This document shows, in pieces, positions 1 through 13,700 of a stretch of 64,000 nt of DNA. Position 1 is the stretch's first letter. The number at the start of each line of letters is the position of its first letter. The position numbers and the translations under genes were made by a program. The notes below the pieces were generated by a model that worked only from the letters and a program-made list of their open reading frames with translations, was not told where the DNA came from and searched no databases. Source of the DNA: Mnemiopsis leidyi (lineage: Eukaryota > Ctenophora > Tentaculata > Lobata > Bolinopsidae); the NCBI GenBank assembly GCA_000226015.1, contig JH152821.1, forward strand, positions 1 through 64,000, read 5' to 3'.

Positions 1-1706
1 ACAGTCAGTGCACATGTGCAACACCTAACTGCACATCAAACTGCTTAGATGTTGCGTCATTTATTCTATTTGCAGATGATACTAACTTATTTGTTGAGGG
101 TAATAGCATAGAAGAAGTAACTTGTAAGATTAATGATATTCTGGGTAAAATAAAGTTATATCTTGAAGCAAACTATCTACACATCAATGTCAGTAAATCA
201 AAGTTCATCAATTTTAAAACGCCAAGGCAAAATAAAAGAGATGAATTTGATGTCGATATACGTTTCGGAGCCACGCCACTACAGAGAGTAAACTTGATAA
301 AGTTTCTAGGTGTAATAATTGATGAGAGACTCTGTTGGGCTAAACAAACTCAGCATGTTACTTGTAAAGTTCGCAGTAGTGTTGCCCAACTCTTTGAGAT
401 GCGCAAAATCCTGCCAAAAGCTCTAAGAAATACCGTCTATAACTGATCTATTGTAAATTCACAATTAACTTACGCTATCTCTGTCTGGGGTGCTTACTCT
501 AATACCGATAGACTAAAACCAATATTCCTACTCCAGAAAAGAGCTCTAAGAACCTTGTTTGGAATTAAGCGTGTGTCAAAACATATAAAAGGGCTTACAA
601 AACCAGCTTTTGAGCAACACAGCATTATGACTGTTTACAGCATATATAACTATAATATGTCGATTCTCTGCTTAAAAAATTACTTATACTAGAAGAACCA
701 AAGTATCTTCATGAAATTCTTAGACTGAAGCCCCATGGCTCATTACGTAATGAAAGACTTTTTGTACCATCTCTTAAACTCAAACATTACCAAAATAATT
801 TTTGCTATCAGGCCCCCATAATTTGGAATTTCATTGGTTCAAACTCGTCACTCTGCAATAACGTCATACATGCACCTTCTATAAATAGCATGAAATCGAG
901 ATTGAAATCATTTCTACTTAAATTGCAATCTCACGGTCTTGATGTCAATGACTACAACTGGAATAAATATAACTACTGTATTGAAGCATATGTAAACATG
1001 ATGAAAAATTAACCTCAATCCGCTTCGCAGGCAAACTAAAAAATTTCAGGCTAGGATGGCAGTATCTGCATCCGCCTCACTGCTAGGAGAGGGTTCTGCC
1101 CCGGCATTACCTTGCAGATTTATAGACTATCCTGTGGTCGCTGTCAACACTGGCTGAATACATTATCCTATAATCCTATAGAGCACCATCCATTACTACA
1201 ACTCGTTACTCTCTAATTTAAAAGACCGATCTGTTGTGACTGTACTATCAGCTCTCCATATGAACAGTTACAGTACTGACTCAGATTTTATTTAAAGTTG
1301 CTTATTTGGGTGAAAAAGTAAATTTTGCATAGTTCTATACCAATCAATAGGCATTTTGAATTAACTGTGCTTGTCCATACCTTACTTAAATTCCTGACTG
1401 ATAAGAACATTCCGGTCTATATCCTAACTTATTACACTGTGTTAATTTAATCAGACGGCACAAGCACTCTGGTGACACCAGTACTTTTTTAGCTGACAGA
1501 CTGAGGTTTTCCCCTTGGCTCCACTCAGCTCATTTTTACTTTCTACTCGTCCCCTGGCATGCTGTCAAATTTCACAAAACTAAACTTTATTCATGTTGCT
1601 TCCAAATTTGTTAATTTGTTTGTTACATAGTTTACACAAGTGTGGTTTTGAATTTGTGGCATAGTTTTTGTGAAATACTGATAAATAAAATTGTTTTCAA
1701 AAAAAT
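1..1706 (+). mobile_element. 3' part of a non-LTR retrotransposon (LINE), reverse transcriptase end
   Basis: The plus strand encodes the second half of a reverse transcriptase. The catalytic block reads LFADDTNLFVEG near base 67, followed by LHINVSKSKF and INLIKFLGV-type thumb motifs, then the usual LINE C-terminal region (FLLQKRALRTLFGIKR, FVPSLKLKHYQNNF, SINSMKSRLKSFLLKL). Reading ends at about 1011 and a 3' UTR of about 690 bases runs to an A-rich end near 1680-1706. The copy is broken: a TGA interrupts the frame at 444-446 and the frame shifts near 660. The 5' part lies outside the window. The motifs fit the CR1/jockey side of LINEs, but the clade is not decided. Confidence 0.85.
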
Positions 1707-1886
1707 TGTGTAGGTTACCTGGTGTAGGTTACCTGGTGTAAGTTACCTGGTGTAGGTTACCTGGTGTATGTTACCTGGTGTAGGTTACCTGGTGTAGGTT
1801 ACCTGGTGTAGGTTACCTGGTGTAGGTTACCTGGTGTAGGTTACCTGGTGTAGGTTACCTGGTGTAGGTTACCTGGTGTAGGTTAG
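1707..1886. repeat. 14-bp minisatellite at the LINE 3' end
   Basis: About 12-13 head-to-tail copies of a 14-base unit (gtgtaggttacctg, with rare variants such as gtgtaagttacctg). The array begins within a base or two of the LINE 3' end. This could be a LINE tail repeat of the kind some LINEs carry, or an independent array. On the minus strand each unit contains CAGGTAACC, which resembles a 5' splice site. Confidence 0.9.
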
Positions 1887-4211
1887 ATCATAATCACTTG
1901 TGTGACGAAGCTCATTAGCTTGCAATCGACTGCGCTAAACTCGGTTGACGGCTTAAAGGGTAAGAAGGCTTCGAAATCGAGCGCGAACCCAATTCTCCCA
2001 GTTACGCCTCATCCTTAACAAATTCAATTTAAGTTTATGAAATATTATTTGACAACAGCTTCGAGAAATAATATAAACTAATAAACTATGCAGTGTTGAA
2101 AACATGACAAGGCGCGTAAACAGCTGTAAATAAACTTTACGATCTGAACTGAGTTTAAGTTTTCTCTTTTCTTGGAAATTGTTTAAATGCAATGCGTCTT
2201 TAGCGTGAGTGTAATACGACGAACGTGTATACTTTAAAATAGTGGAACAGTATACTCCCGTACACTATAAAGTCAATATAAATAAATAGTATTACTGTTG
2301 GTATACGACGTGGTATACGACGCTTTGAAAATATAATACTCAGTATACCTACGGTGGATATTAAAACAGCTGATGGTGGTCCCAGGGCCGCGAGTGTTAT
2401 CCACATGTCCATATCATTACCCACATTGATGCCCCATCTTTTTTTCTAGCCACACAGGCACAGTGTAATTATAGTTAGCTTCTTTAGTTACTCCTAATTA
2501 CGGGGGAATGGTTGCCAGACTTTGTCTGGCCAGCTGCAACAGCGTGAGGCAAAGGGATGGTAAGTTGTCCGGAGTCCTGACAGAAGGGCAAGATAGTGCT
2601 TGGTTTCCGGTTTTCTCCTTTTTACCACACTGTTTTACTAGTCTAATTGCTAATGGTGGTGCTTCTTTATACTCCTTGTTCTAAGCTGTACAGCTGTTCC
2701 AGGATATTAATTGATCCCATTAGAGACTAGTATAGAGATCAGATCCACAGAGCCCGGTAATCCCAGCTTTGTTCCGTGGAAGGGTGGGAAACTATGGGAG
2801 TGTAAATGGAAGTGTATAATTAACGTCGGCGTATTTGCTGAGCTACAGCGACACGTATATATAAAATATGAGTTAAGGTGAAAAATTTCTCAAGAAAGTT
2901 GTTGAATAATCAAGTTAAGATAGTATCTGCCAAAATCAGTTCTTACCACAACGAAACACTACAAGTATAAACGACAGCAAGGGGGCACATTCCGCAACCT
3001 TAATTTCTTCTCTCATTCAGGTTCCTAACAGTGTCGTGGGCCGTCTAATTTTATTCAGTTTTACAAAAGATTCTATGGGGAAAGCGGACCGACTGATCCT
3101 TATAACTCAGTTTGTCATTGCCTCTTGCTTTGGTGCACACTGCACTAAGAGTTCATCTTCTTTTTCAAGCTTGACACTGTGAGTGTGACTGAGTAAGCTT
3201 AATTTATACCGTATTTGGATTAATAATATTAACTATCATTTAATTTGAGAGCCTGGTAGTAATTGGAGGGGGAGGGGGTAAGATGACCACGATTTTTTGA
3301 CCATTTTTTTGGTCGTGGGATTATGAAAAATCCAACCAACTGGACTTTATTGATTAGTTACCGTAAGTAAGATAGATAATTTTCAGCTGCTTGCTTTGTT
3401 GCTATTCGAATCAAAGTTGATTGTTTATGTGAACAGTAGAACAACTGAAATCATGTTTCCTGAAAATGAAAACAAAACATATTCACATTACAACCTATAA
3501 CAACACACAGTGACGTCATAAGGAACCTTTTCTAACCACGTGACAGAGCTGAATCAGTTTTAAAACACGTAGCCCAATTCTAAAACGAAAAGGGCAAACT
3601 TTGATATAAACTATGTTTTTACAGATAGTAGGTAAAAAACCTAAATTTTGGTCGGAAATATATTATCAAAGATTGGTGGTATGAAGAGTATATTTGATCA
3701 CTCTTCTGTTCTTAAATTAACTTTAAAGTTTTAGGACTATAAATTGATTAATTTTATATAGAGTCCACGAGCCCGGGCTTGGAGATTCGTCCACCTATCA
3801 TAATTAAAAGTAAAATTTGAAAAGGAGCTAAAACATCTCACTGCACAACGGCCCAAATAGAGATTAAATAATTTACGAAGTAAGTTTAAAGGATTAATAA
3901 TGGATGGCTCAGTATGAAGATGAAAATTCTAGAATGAAGCACAAGCCATGATGTTATGCATCCATCCCAAAAACTAAATAAATAATCCGTCATATAATCA
4001 TCAAAACATATCTTAACTATAATCTGGATATAGCATATATCATATCATACGGTTTTTATTTACTCATGAAAATATCTTCAAATACACATTTAAAAATCTA
4101 ATACACAATACGCTAGAAAATTCAAAATAGAAATAAATCTTTTCGTCGCTCAGTCAAAATCATAATTAAACCAAAAAATGCATGATTTAATTCATCTCGG
4201 CAATTAACGGT
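1887..4211. other. intergenic, no gene seen
   Basis: No coding exon can be supported on either strand. Short open frames near 1953-2424 on the minus strand have no family motif or convincing splice borders. A small hairpin with a 7-bp stem and ttt loop lies at 2514-2530, and a G-rich run at about 3268-3280. The 3' UTR of the minus-strand LRR-Ig gene probably begins at the right edge of this stretch. Confidence 0.5.
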
Positions 4212-4217
4212 TTTATT
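4212..4217 (-). terminator. candidate poly(A) signal of the LRR-Ig gene
   Basis: AATAAA on the minus strand (TTTATT on plus), about 530 bases beyond the proposed stop codon at 4745. Another TTTATT lies near 4053. Either could end the transcript. Confidence 0.3.
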
Positions 4218-4744
4218 GAATCTCAACTTTCGTGTCAATGGTCTTCGCAACAATATTCATACGTTGGAAACTTTACTTAATCCATTAAATCCATCAAAAC
4301 TAAATTCATTGACTTAGTGAGAGCCAGGTTGAGGTTGATCAGTAAACTGTACCGTAATATTGCAACTTTATCAGCAGCGACAGATGAAATGTTTCGGGAG
4401 AAAAATAGTTCGACGGAAAATAAATACATCCATAAAATTAAATAACAACGCAACCTTCAATACATGATCCTTCAAGTTGCAAAATGCAATAAATCGTTGA
4501 TAAAATAAATAAGATAAGTTTAGCAGTCAGCAGATAAAGCCCTGAAGTTTGGCCCAGTTCTATTGTCCTATATTCAGTTTCAACTAGATTCCTACTGGTG
4601 AATCTATAATGTCTTTTCAATCAGGACGTCACGATCGTACTCAACTAGTCGGTTCAACATTCGCTCAACGAAGGTGCGCGGACTTCATCTATTGAGATGG
4701 GCAAGGAAGAGAAGTAGATACTCAGACTAAAGATAAGAGAAGTT

Positions 4745-7700
4745 TCAGGTCATCAGAAAACCAAGTAAGATGAGTAATATCGGAGTAATGTGATGGTGAT
4801 ACGTTCCTGCAGTCCTCCTGGAAGCTGGAGCTGAACTCTTCACCATCAGTATATCTGGGGTTTGGTTTCAATTCAGGATAGATCTACATTTGTGGGGAGT
4901 ATAGTCATAGAAATATTAACTAAAGACGACTTTGAATCAGAGTCTTTGTTTCGGTTTCCGGACACCTCAACTTATTGTAACAAAGCTAAAATCGTTTGTT
5001 CATATCAGGTGACATGTAAACGTACCATTATGAGTGACAGTGAAGTGCTCTACAGTTTGTCCGAGAGTGTTGTTAGCTCGACACTGGAACTCGCCACTGT
5101 TGTCCGAGTTGGGACTGTTCCGGAGGTAGAGCACACTTCCGGTTCCTGATTGGGAGATCTTCACTCCCTCCTCTCTACCGTACAGCGGTCTGAAGGGGGT
5201 TTAGTTAGACTGGGGGAACAGCATTACTATTAGTTTAATAGTTCAAGTGTAACCGACCTTTCTCTCCTCCCTACAATTTTCATTTTACACCTGCAGAGAC
5301 TGTATATTTTCATGTATGAAAGAAGATTTCATACATGCAATTTTCTCAGTCGACTGTACGCAACAAACTAATATCATTACTAAATCCCACCTGTTTTCCT
5401 TGTACCACAAGATAGGAGAGTTGAGTGGAGGGTTGGCGACGACATCGCACGCCAAAGTAACGTCGTTCAGTGCGTCTCCAGCGTCCTGTCCGTTGGGCGA
5501 CCACTTGTAACTGTTCACTATCTTCGGCGCGTCTGCGGGTAACGCGATTGTTTTAACACTGAATCGATGAGCAGCAAATACCGCAGATTTTATTTCGCTT
5601 TGGTGGCTACTTGAAGCAAATCATGAGTCGTGTTTTCAGCTCTGATAGTGCGTTTATCTCTATGAGGGTTTAATCCTGGCTCGATGTTGTACTACTATAG
5701 GCAGTACTACAATAACAAGTGAACTAGTAGTACTACTAGTAGGACTACTACTAGTAGAACAGGTGAACTAGAAGTGATACTCACACTTGACGTCTAGATG
5801 GATGGTAGAATTGGTGGGGACATCTCTCTTGTTGTCAGCACTGCACGTGTACACGCCTTCATCAGTGTACATCACAGATCTGAACACTAGTCTGTGTTTG
5901 GAGCCCACTACTTCTGTGTACCTGTTTGCTTGGGGTTCCAGCGCGTCTCCGTCCTGGAGAGGGCAGGGAGTTAGTGAATCAAACAGCAAGCAATAAACGA
6001 AAAACAACAACCAGAAACCTCAAACCAGCAATGAAAATCGTTTTTTTCAACAGAGGAAATAATCTGAACACTGTTCGACTTTGGCCAGAAGAGATTGGTT
6101 AGAACTGGGCCAGAAACTAAACTCTCCCTCGACCCTCTGTACCTGGCAAAATGACTCAGAATAATTGATGTAAAACTGATAAGAATAAATTACCTTGAAC
6201 CAGCTGACAGCTGGGGCGGGATCTCCGGTAACAAGACACTCCAAAGATATGTTCTTGTGTTCTCTGACTTCTATCTTGGGTACAGGAGCAGCTATTACCG
6301 GCACAACTACAGAGGTAGTTGGTTAACTCTCCGGTCGGTTGATTTAGATATGTTGTAGTACGATTTACATGAAAGCTGTTTATTTCGTGGAAGTGAAACA
6401 AACAACTGAACAAATTGTAAAGAAGAAAACTAGTTTGATGCAGGGTAGATACTAAGGAGCCCCAAAGAGGAAACTAAGAACGAGAACAACATAACATTAG
6501 CAGAGTAACGTACCACAAAGAAGAGGCTGGGAGATGGAGGAGATCCTGACACCTCTAAATTCAGAGGGGGCAGAGCAGGTGAGTGTGTGTTCAACCTGGC
6601 GGGTAAGCAGGTACTCTCTCAACCATTCCAGGTAGCAGTCACACTGCCACGGGTTTCCCGACACTTCACTGGAGGAAAGCGGTCACGTGAGTATTTGTAG
6701 TAGTCACGTGAGTATTTGTAGTAGTCACGTGAGTATTTGTGAGCATTCTCATAAAACAATACTTATGCACCTAGCGATTTTTTATCGCGAGCCTAATTCT
6801 TAATCCACATATCAGTTATTTTTATCAGGGAGAAGATTTTATTGCTAAAAATTTCCAATTAAATCGCGATCGAAAACAAGTAAGATTAAATCTGATCGGA
6901 CTTAATTCGAATTAGAAAACTTACAGTTTGTGCAGAGAAATTCCAGTGAAGGTACCTTCGTGAAGATAGGAAATTTTGTTGTTGGAGATATCCCTGGGGA
7001 AACATCCGCTTATTACTTATTAGTGAAGATATCAGAACAAATATGTTTGTCGCTTATTAGTAAAGATATCAGAACGAATATGTTATTAGTAAAGATATCA
7101 GAACAAATATGTTTGTCGGGATGGAATTGACGAACTTGGTTTAAATTAAGGGTTTTTTAATAAATCATTTGAAACGATAAAGATTACACAGAAACTTACA
7201 AAGTTCGAAGATTCCTATTGCTGATTAATGACTTCGGCGAGATGTAGTTCAAATCGTTGTTGGAAATTGACCTGAAAATGAACGGAAATAAGTTCCCTGA
7301 GAATTTTTGACAAATCAAGGTCCATAAATTTATTCCTTTTTGTCTTTCTACGTGGAATAAACTGTTGGTCAGATTGTAGAAAAATGATCATTAATGCTCA
7401 ACTAGAAACCTATCTTGGCCTATGTAATCTTGCTCCACAGGGCAGTTTACATCATCAATCCTTGCATGATGGGGGCACTTAAATCTTGCTTTGCTTGCAC
7501 AGCAAGTCTTGTTAACTTTCAAAACTAAACCCAGCATACACTTCGTCAAAAATGTTCAAACATTATGATATCAGATATGAGTTCTTATTCCTTATTGTTC
7601 GTATATTCACGACTTTAGAGAGGCTTCTGAACTTAAGCTATCACTGATACAAAAGCAACCCTGACCAGTATTGAGTCAAACTGTTATATTACCTATTGGA

Positions 7701-10700
7701 AATGACGTAACATAAATTTGTCAATCATCACCAAGTAAATCACCACAAACAAGAAGCTAACTTTAAAGTGCTTTGCTCCAGTTTTGTTGTATTTCAACGT
7801 TTTAAATCCAGGGTCTCTATTTTACCCTCCAGCAACTTCAAGCGAACACATCAGACTTCGATGTCTAAGTTTTTGAGCGATCGTACATGGTTAAAGAGAC
7901 TTGTCAAGACCTACAGTTACAAAAAGCATTTTGATAAGGCTGATACAAAATCAAAAGGTTCGTGTTTGTCCATAAAAATCCACATTTCGACAATTTTCTG
8001 TAGTTATCTGACGGGTCTGTGTGATAAGTGATTACTACAGCGATAACCAACCTTCGCTTTGAAGGTTTCAAGTGCTTCATAACATGGCATAATCGCAGAG
8101 GGACACTACCAAGATATTGATGAAGATAGTATGGGAACTGAAGAACATAGTGAAGATCCTCACAGAAAAAGTGACAAGTGGAAACACGAAGGCAGTGAAC
8201 TTGGAAAGTCCTAGTTTTACAAGTAAGTTTTACAAGTAAGTTTTACAAGTAAGTTATACAAGTAAGTTTTACAAATAAGTTTTCAGGTAAGTCACAAGTA
8301 AGTTTAAGTGGTTTACTCTAGATTTACAAATTGTAAATGATAGAAGTACTGAAGTGAGTTTCATCAAGTGGCTATAATAATGTTAAACTTTATGCCCTAC
8401 GAAGCAAATTTTATTTTTGAACTGATGGATAAGACTTGTTACTAAAAAGTAAAAACTACTTGATCCTCAGTTCTGATAGGGGGACAAAGGATCACGTGGC
8501 ACTTCAGACTGGCGTGTTTTGATCTCCAGGATGGGAATGTAGGAATGTATCTCATCATGGACAACAAGCCGGACAAACCTATCGATTTTGAGGTAACCTT
8601 AATTTTAAGTCTCAAGTGCTCATTCAGAACACTCGCTTGGTTGTCATAAATTTAGTATATTAGCATTTTTCTTTAATTTAAGCACCACACAAAAAGTTCA
8701 ATATGGAGATCATTAAGTTTTATTTACACTCCTTTAAGAAAAACTCTCAGATGAAGTGCAGGTTTGCGTGTATAGACGAGTTTAGAGAGGAAGTACACAG
8801 AAGAGAAGGATTTATGCAGTTCGAGCCGGACAAACTTTGTTTGGGATTTAGAAATTTTGTCCATCACAGGTTAGAATGATGACCAGATAAGTATTTCCCC
8901 ACAATTTTCGTGAAGTCTGCAGCTTTGAATGATATCGATTTGGCGAACTTTAAAATCCTCATTCCTCGCTTCAGTTTAAAAGAAAGTGCCGCGATGTTAG
9001 CATTATAAAATACCAATTTATGCTTTGTCAAGTGCCGTGATTTTTAAAAAGCTCATTCCTAGCTTTACAATCTTTACATTCTAACGACTCTTCCTTCTTC
9101 CCAGCCACATACTGATTCCAAAGAGCAACATAATAGTAAACGGGACCCTGTATGTGACTTGTACACTGTACTCAACTGACGGTCCTGACGAGTATTACTC
9201 TACTGAGTGGATCGTGAGTTTTATCTATCTCTTTTTCTCAACGAATCGCAAACTCGTTAAACAGACCGAACCTTATGAGCACATTGTACCCAGTGTACTA
9301 ACCAACCAGGACATTTCCTTGTGTTTTTACCAACAAGAATGATAATCCGCACAAATTCAATCCCTAAGCTAAGTCCAAACGCGTTCAAAGATTAGTGGTA
9401 AAACCAATAGTATTAATATTATTGCAAATCCTTGTGGTACACCGTATGCGATTCTCAGAATCCCGGCCCCGAGAGTAACCCTGCAACAATCCTCCAGGAC
9501 ACGGTGCTAGGCGAGGAGACAAGTATAACTAACTCTGTAGTTTGTCACGAGAGTTTGTGGTTGATACCACCGAGCGTGTCAGGGCGAAGTGACACGGGGG
9601 TGTTACACAACGCCACCACGGAGATGTTACACACGATGTACACTCTCGGTCTCTTCGCCGACGTTAAGGTGGGTAACGTTGGAGGGGTGTACAGATACCC
9701 TCATCTTCTTTAGTGTAGATACCCTCATCTTCTTTAGTGTAGATACCCTTATCTTCTTTAGTGTAGATACCATCATCTTCTTTAGTGTAGATACCCTCAT
9801 CTTCTTTAGTGTAGATACCCTCATCTTCTTTAGTGTAGATACCATCATCTTCTTTAGTGTAGATACCCTCATCTTCTTAAGTGTAGATACCCTCATCTTC
9901 TTTACTGTAGATACCCTTATCTTCTTTAGTGTAGATACCATCATCTTCTTTAGTGTAGATACCATCATCTTCTTTAGTGTAGATACCATCATCTTCTTTA
10001 GTGTAGATACTCTCATCTTCTTNNNNNNNNNNGTGTAGAACCCTCATCTTCTTTAGTGTAGTGCTTCCTTCTTTCAAGTGAGCTGACCTTTGGCGAGCTT
10101 TTTGTTTCATCAATTGAGCGTTAGTGAGCTGCCATTTCAATAAGCTGATCGTGTGTCACTACTCCATCTATTTTCTAAACATATCCAGTCCTCAAGAGTA
10201 GCGATAACAAACCCTCCAGGTAACATGTGGAGATAGAGTGTTCCACCTCCACAAATCAGTGTTGAGTGCCTGGAGTGAAGTGTTCCTGGCCATGTTCTCC
10301 TCCCCCATGCGGGAGCGGGACGGAGATCTCACCATCACCGACTGTACGGAAACCACCTTCGAGAACCTTGTCAGGTGAGAGCTACGTTTCAGGGGTAGTT
10401 TGGGTAACGCTGGTAGATAAGTTGGAGAATCTGAAGTATTTCTCTATAGACTTGAAATTGCAGATTCTAGGACAGTTGGAGAAAATAAAATTTTAGCTTC
10501 AGTTTTCTATAAATTCTAATGATCTGAAACTGCAGATTAAATGAGAGTTCAATGTTTCAATATTCCTTGCAGGTACTTGTACTCGGAGCAGATACCGGAG
10601 GGACAAGACGAGGTTAGTGAGTTGTTAGTGGTAGCTGATAAGTACCTTATCTCCAGACTGAAGAGGAGGTGCGAGGAGGTGGGTGAAGGTTTTTACTTTT

Positions 10701-13700
10701 CGTATATTTTCTGAAGTTAGCTGTTTATAAACTTCAAGTTTGGCTGAGTTTGTGCCTATACGATTGTTAGCATTTTGTCATGTTACTGCAGTGTAGAAAC
10801 GGAATTAAGAATGAACTGAAAAGAATGAACTGAAAACTCCAGGTGTTAATAGAATGGATGCGGGTACATAACATAGCTGAGCTAGCAGAGCTGGCCGTCA
10901 CCCACAACTGTCCACTGCTTAAGAACGAGCTAGTCAACTTTATCAAGGACAACAGAGAGGAGCTATCTTATGACGAAGAGTTAAAGGATGTCTTAATTAG
11001 TGATCCCAATATGTTGTGGAGACTTAGTGTTTTAGAGAGGAAGCGGAAATCGCTGTAGAATATTTGTTCTAAAGGCAACCTCCAATGCTGAAAATTTAAC
11101 TGCTTTTGCCTCTTTCTAAATTGACTTTTCTTGCTCCCACAATTGATACCATATACATGCGACCAAAGAGCTCATTAATTTAATAAAGACAGCTGTGTAA
11201 TGTTTTTGAAATCATACTAGAAAATTAGTAAATGCTAAAACTCACAAGTATTGAATTCCTTCCATTTTGGCGATGTCGCTTGGTAGCTCTGTCAAAGAGT
11301 TGTTGTTCAAGACCCTGCGATACATAGATCATTACAGTAGTCGTTAGTCATAACTCATACTCATGGCGAAGGCCGAAGACAAGAAATAGAGCGAAATTTT
11401 CGGCGACAGATAAGATGGGGAATATCATGTATGTGTATATCAAGCAGTAAGCATTTCTGGACACGATATAGCAGCATTAAACATGAATATAGAAACTCCA
11501 AACATAACAATCAGAAATGAGAATGTATAAACAGTGGCACTTGGCAGAGTGGTACGGAAGGATAATCGATGATTTGTTGATTCGATTTGTAAAGAGGATA
11601 AAGATCATACGACAAATTATAAAATGTTTGGTTTAAGAAATTAATCGAACGTTAAGTATTAATAACGTTAAGTTTTATAACTATTAACGTTAGCGTTACA
11701 TGAAGAATTAAGATATATATTTCATGCGCGTGCTGCGCGCGACAAAAAATTTAAATTTTACTGGGTGTTAGCCATTATTTCAAGCCGTGCTGTATACAAA
11801 TAAAATTTCGCGCGCTCCATTTCAGTGACCAATTGCTAAGGTGTGCCAGAAGCCTACCAAAGTTGGTTGCCACGTTTTACCTGGGGACCCCAACATTGAA
11901 CAAAAATATGATAAGATTGGAAAAATCTGGCAGGCGGTTTTCATAAAATCGATAATATACGATAAACAACTTGATTGAATCGTAGATGAACATTAAACAT
12001 GAATGGGATGAATTATCAATTATGAATTATGATTCATGAACCAGAAACGCTTAATAATTTATAAAGAGACAATTCCAAGAATGTCATGTTCAAGTAAGTC
12101 GGTTAGATAGAAATGAATAAACTATTGAATGATTGGAGGATAAAGTGACAGAAAAGTCACTCTGTTAAGAAAGTGTGGTAAAAACAGCACAATGGTGGTT
12201 GACTTAATTCGCGCTAAAAGTTGAAACAATTGGCATTAACATAATTAATTTTTCGGCAAACGAGAACTTTCTAAACTCGCAAACTTTAACAGTTGCAGTT
12301 TCACTAATCAGTATATCTTTCCACTGAGATGTGGTCAGGTGGATTTTTAGCAGTGAGACAAAGAATACCAGTTGCTGTATTGTTGAGATTGTGGGTAAGG
12401 GCTAACTAAGTGAATGCCAAAAAACATAGTGATGATAACTAATAAATGATGTATCATGTATTCACTTTCTTCAAAAAACTTCTGGATAACTTGCTTGCTG
12501 TGTGTTTATAGCCAAGCTATGTCTATATGGAACGGATACATGTGCGTCATCGATATTTCTGTAATCCAGATTCCGGATTGTAACCCTGAATGAAGGAATA
12601 AGAGGGCCAGTGACCACAAGGAATTAAACGTAGGTAGGCGATATCACGGTTCATGGTATACAGAGATACAAGTAATCAACTTATAGTGCTCGTATCCCGG
12701 TAATAAACTCCTGAACTTGCGTGCTAACTACTTAGACCATGACAGGGTAAATGACAGCAGATCTTATCTTTAATACAATCAATAATCGCATTACATTCAT
12801 TAGGTAAGCTTAACCAGGAGCTAAGAGCTAAAAATAGATTTCAGTTCGGCGGGAAAAGTTCGAAAATAAAGTTGAAATACAGAATATCATATCATTTTGT
12901 GCAGGATAGGAATGCGATTAGGCTACACCGACAAATAAAACTTTCTCTTCTGTTCTAGACGTTGAGCTCCGTCTGCAAGTTGCAGGGTAATTTGGTGCTA
13001 CAAGCTAACAAAGTATTTCCGTTCAACAGACATTCATTTTATCGTGATATCTGTTTATTATATTGATAAATGTGTCCAAGTCATTGCTTTGCAACGGAAG
13101 TGTGAAATCTATATCCTAAAAAGGAGAGGAGTAAACGTAATGGTTTGTGAAGGAGCACACCCTATTACATAATGTATAACGTCAGGAGGATAATGTGAAT
13201 GTAATGTAGGAGGGGGAGTGTGGGGGTAGTGTAGTGTGGCATACCAGCCCAATACAGACACCCTCTCTCATCCCAATCTTTCACATTCTGATCCTTCAAT
13301 CTACTATAAACCTGAGTACTAAAACTTTCTAACACTGATCCAACGGACTACTATAAGCTTGATTACTATAACTTTCTAACACTGATCTAACACTGATCCT
13401 ACGAACTACCGTAAAACTGAGTACTATAAGTTTCTAACACTGATCCTACAAAGTACTACTATACGTACTACATGTACTATATGCACTATATGTACTATAG
13501 CACTGAGTGGTACTACTACTATACGTAATATACTTACTATACATACTATAGCAGTGAGTGGTACTACTACACATGATAACATGTGTTCAAATTGTACACG
13601 CTGACTGTGTGTCCTGCATGAGATACAGTACGTCTGTATACAGTACGTCTGTGTACACACTCTCTCCACGACACAGCACAGTTCCTATAAGTTTCTAGTG

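Noticed and set aside
2200-2424. Hydrophobic 74-aa open frame on the minus strand
   Set aside because: No homology, no splice support, and AT-rich sequence easily gives hydrophobic frames.
9589-10140. Open frames on both strands across the 24-bp array
   Set aside because: Repeat artefact; the region is intron 5 of the MATH-BTB gene, whose phases are satisfied without it.
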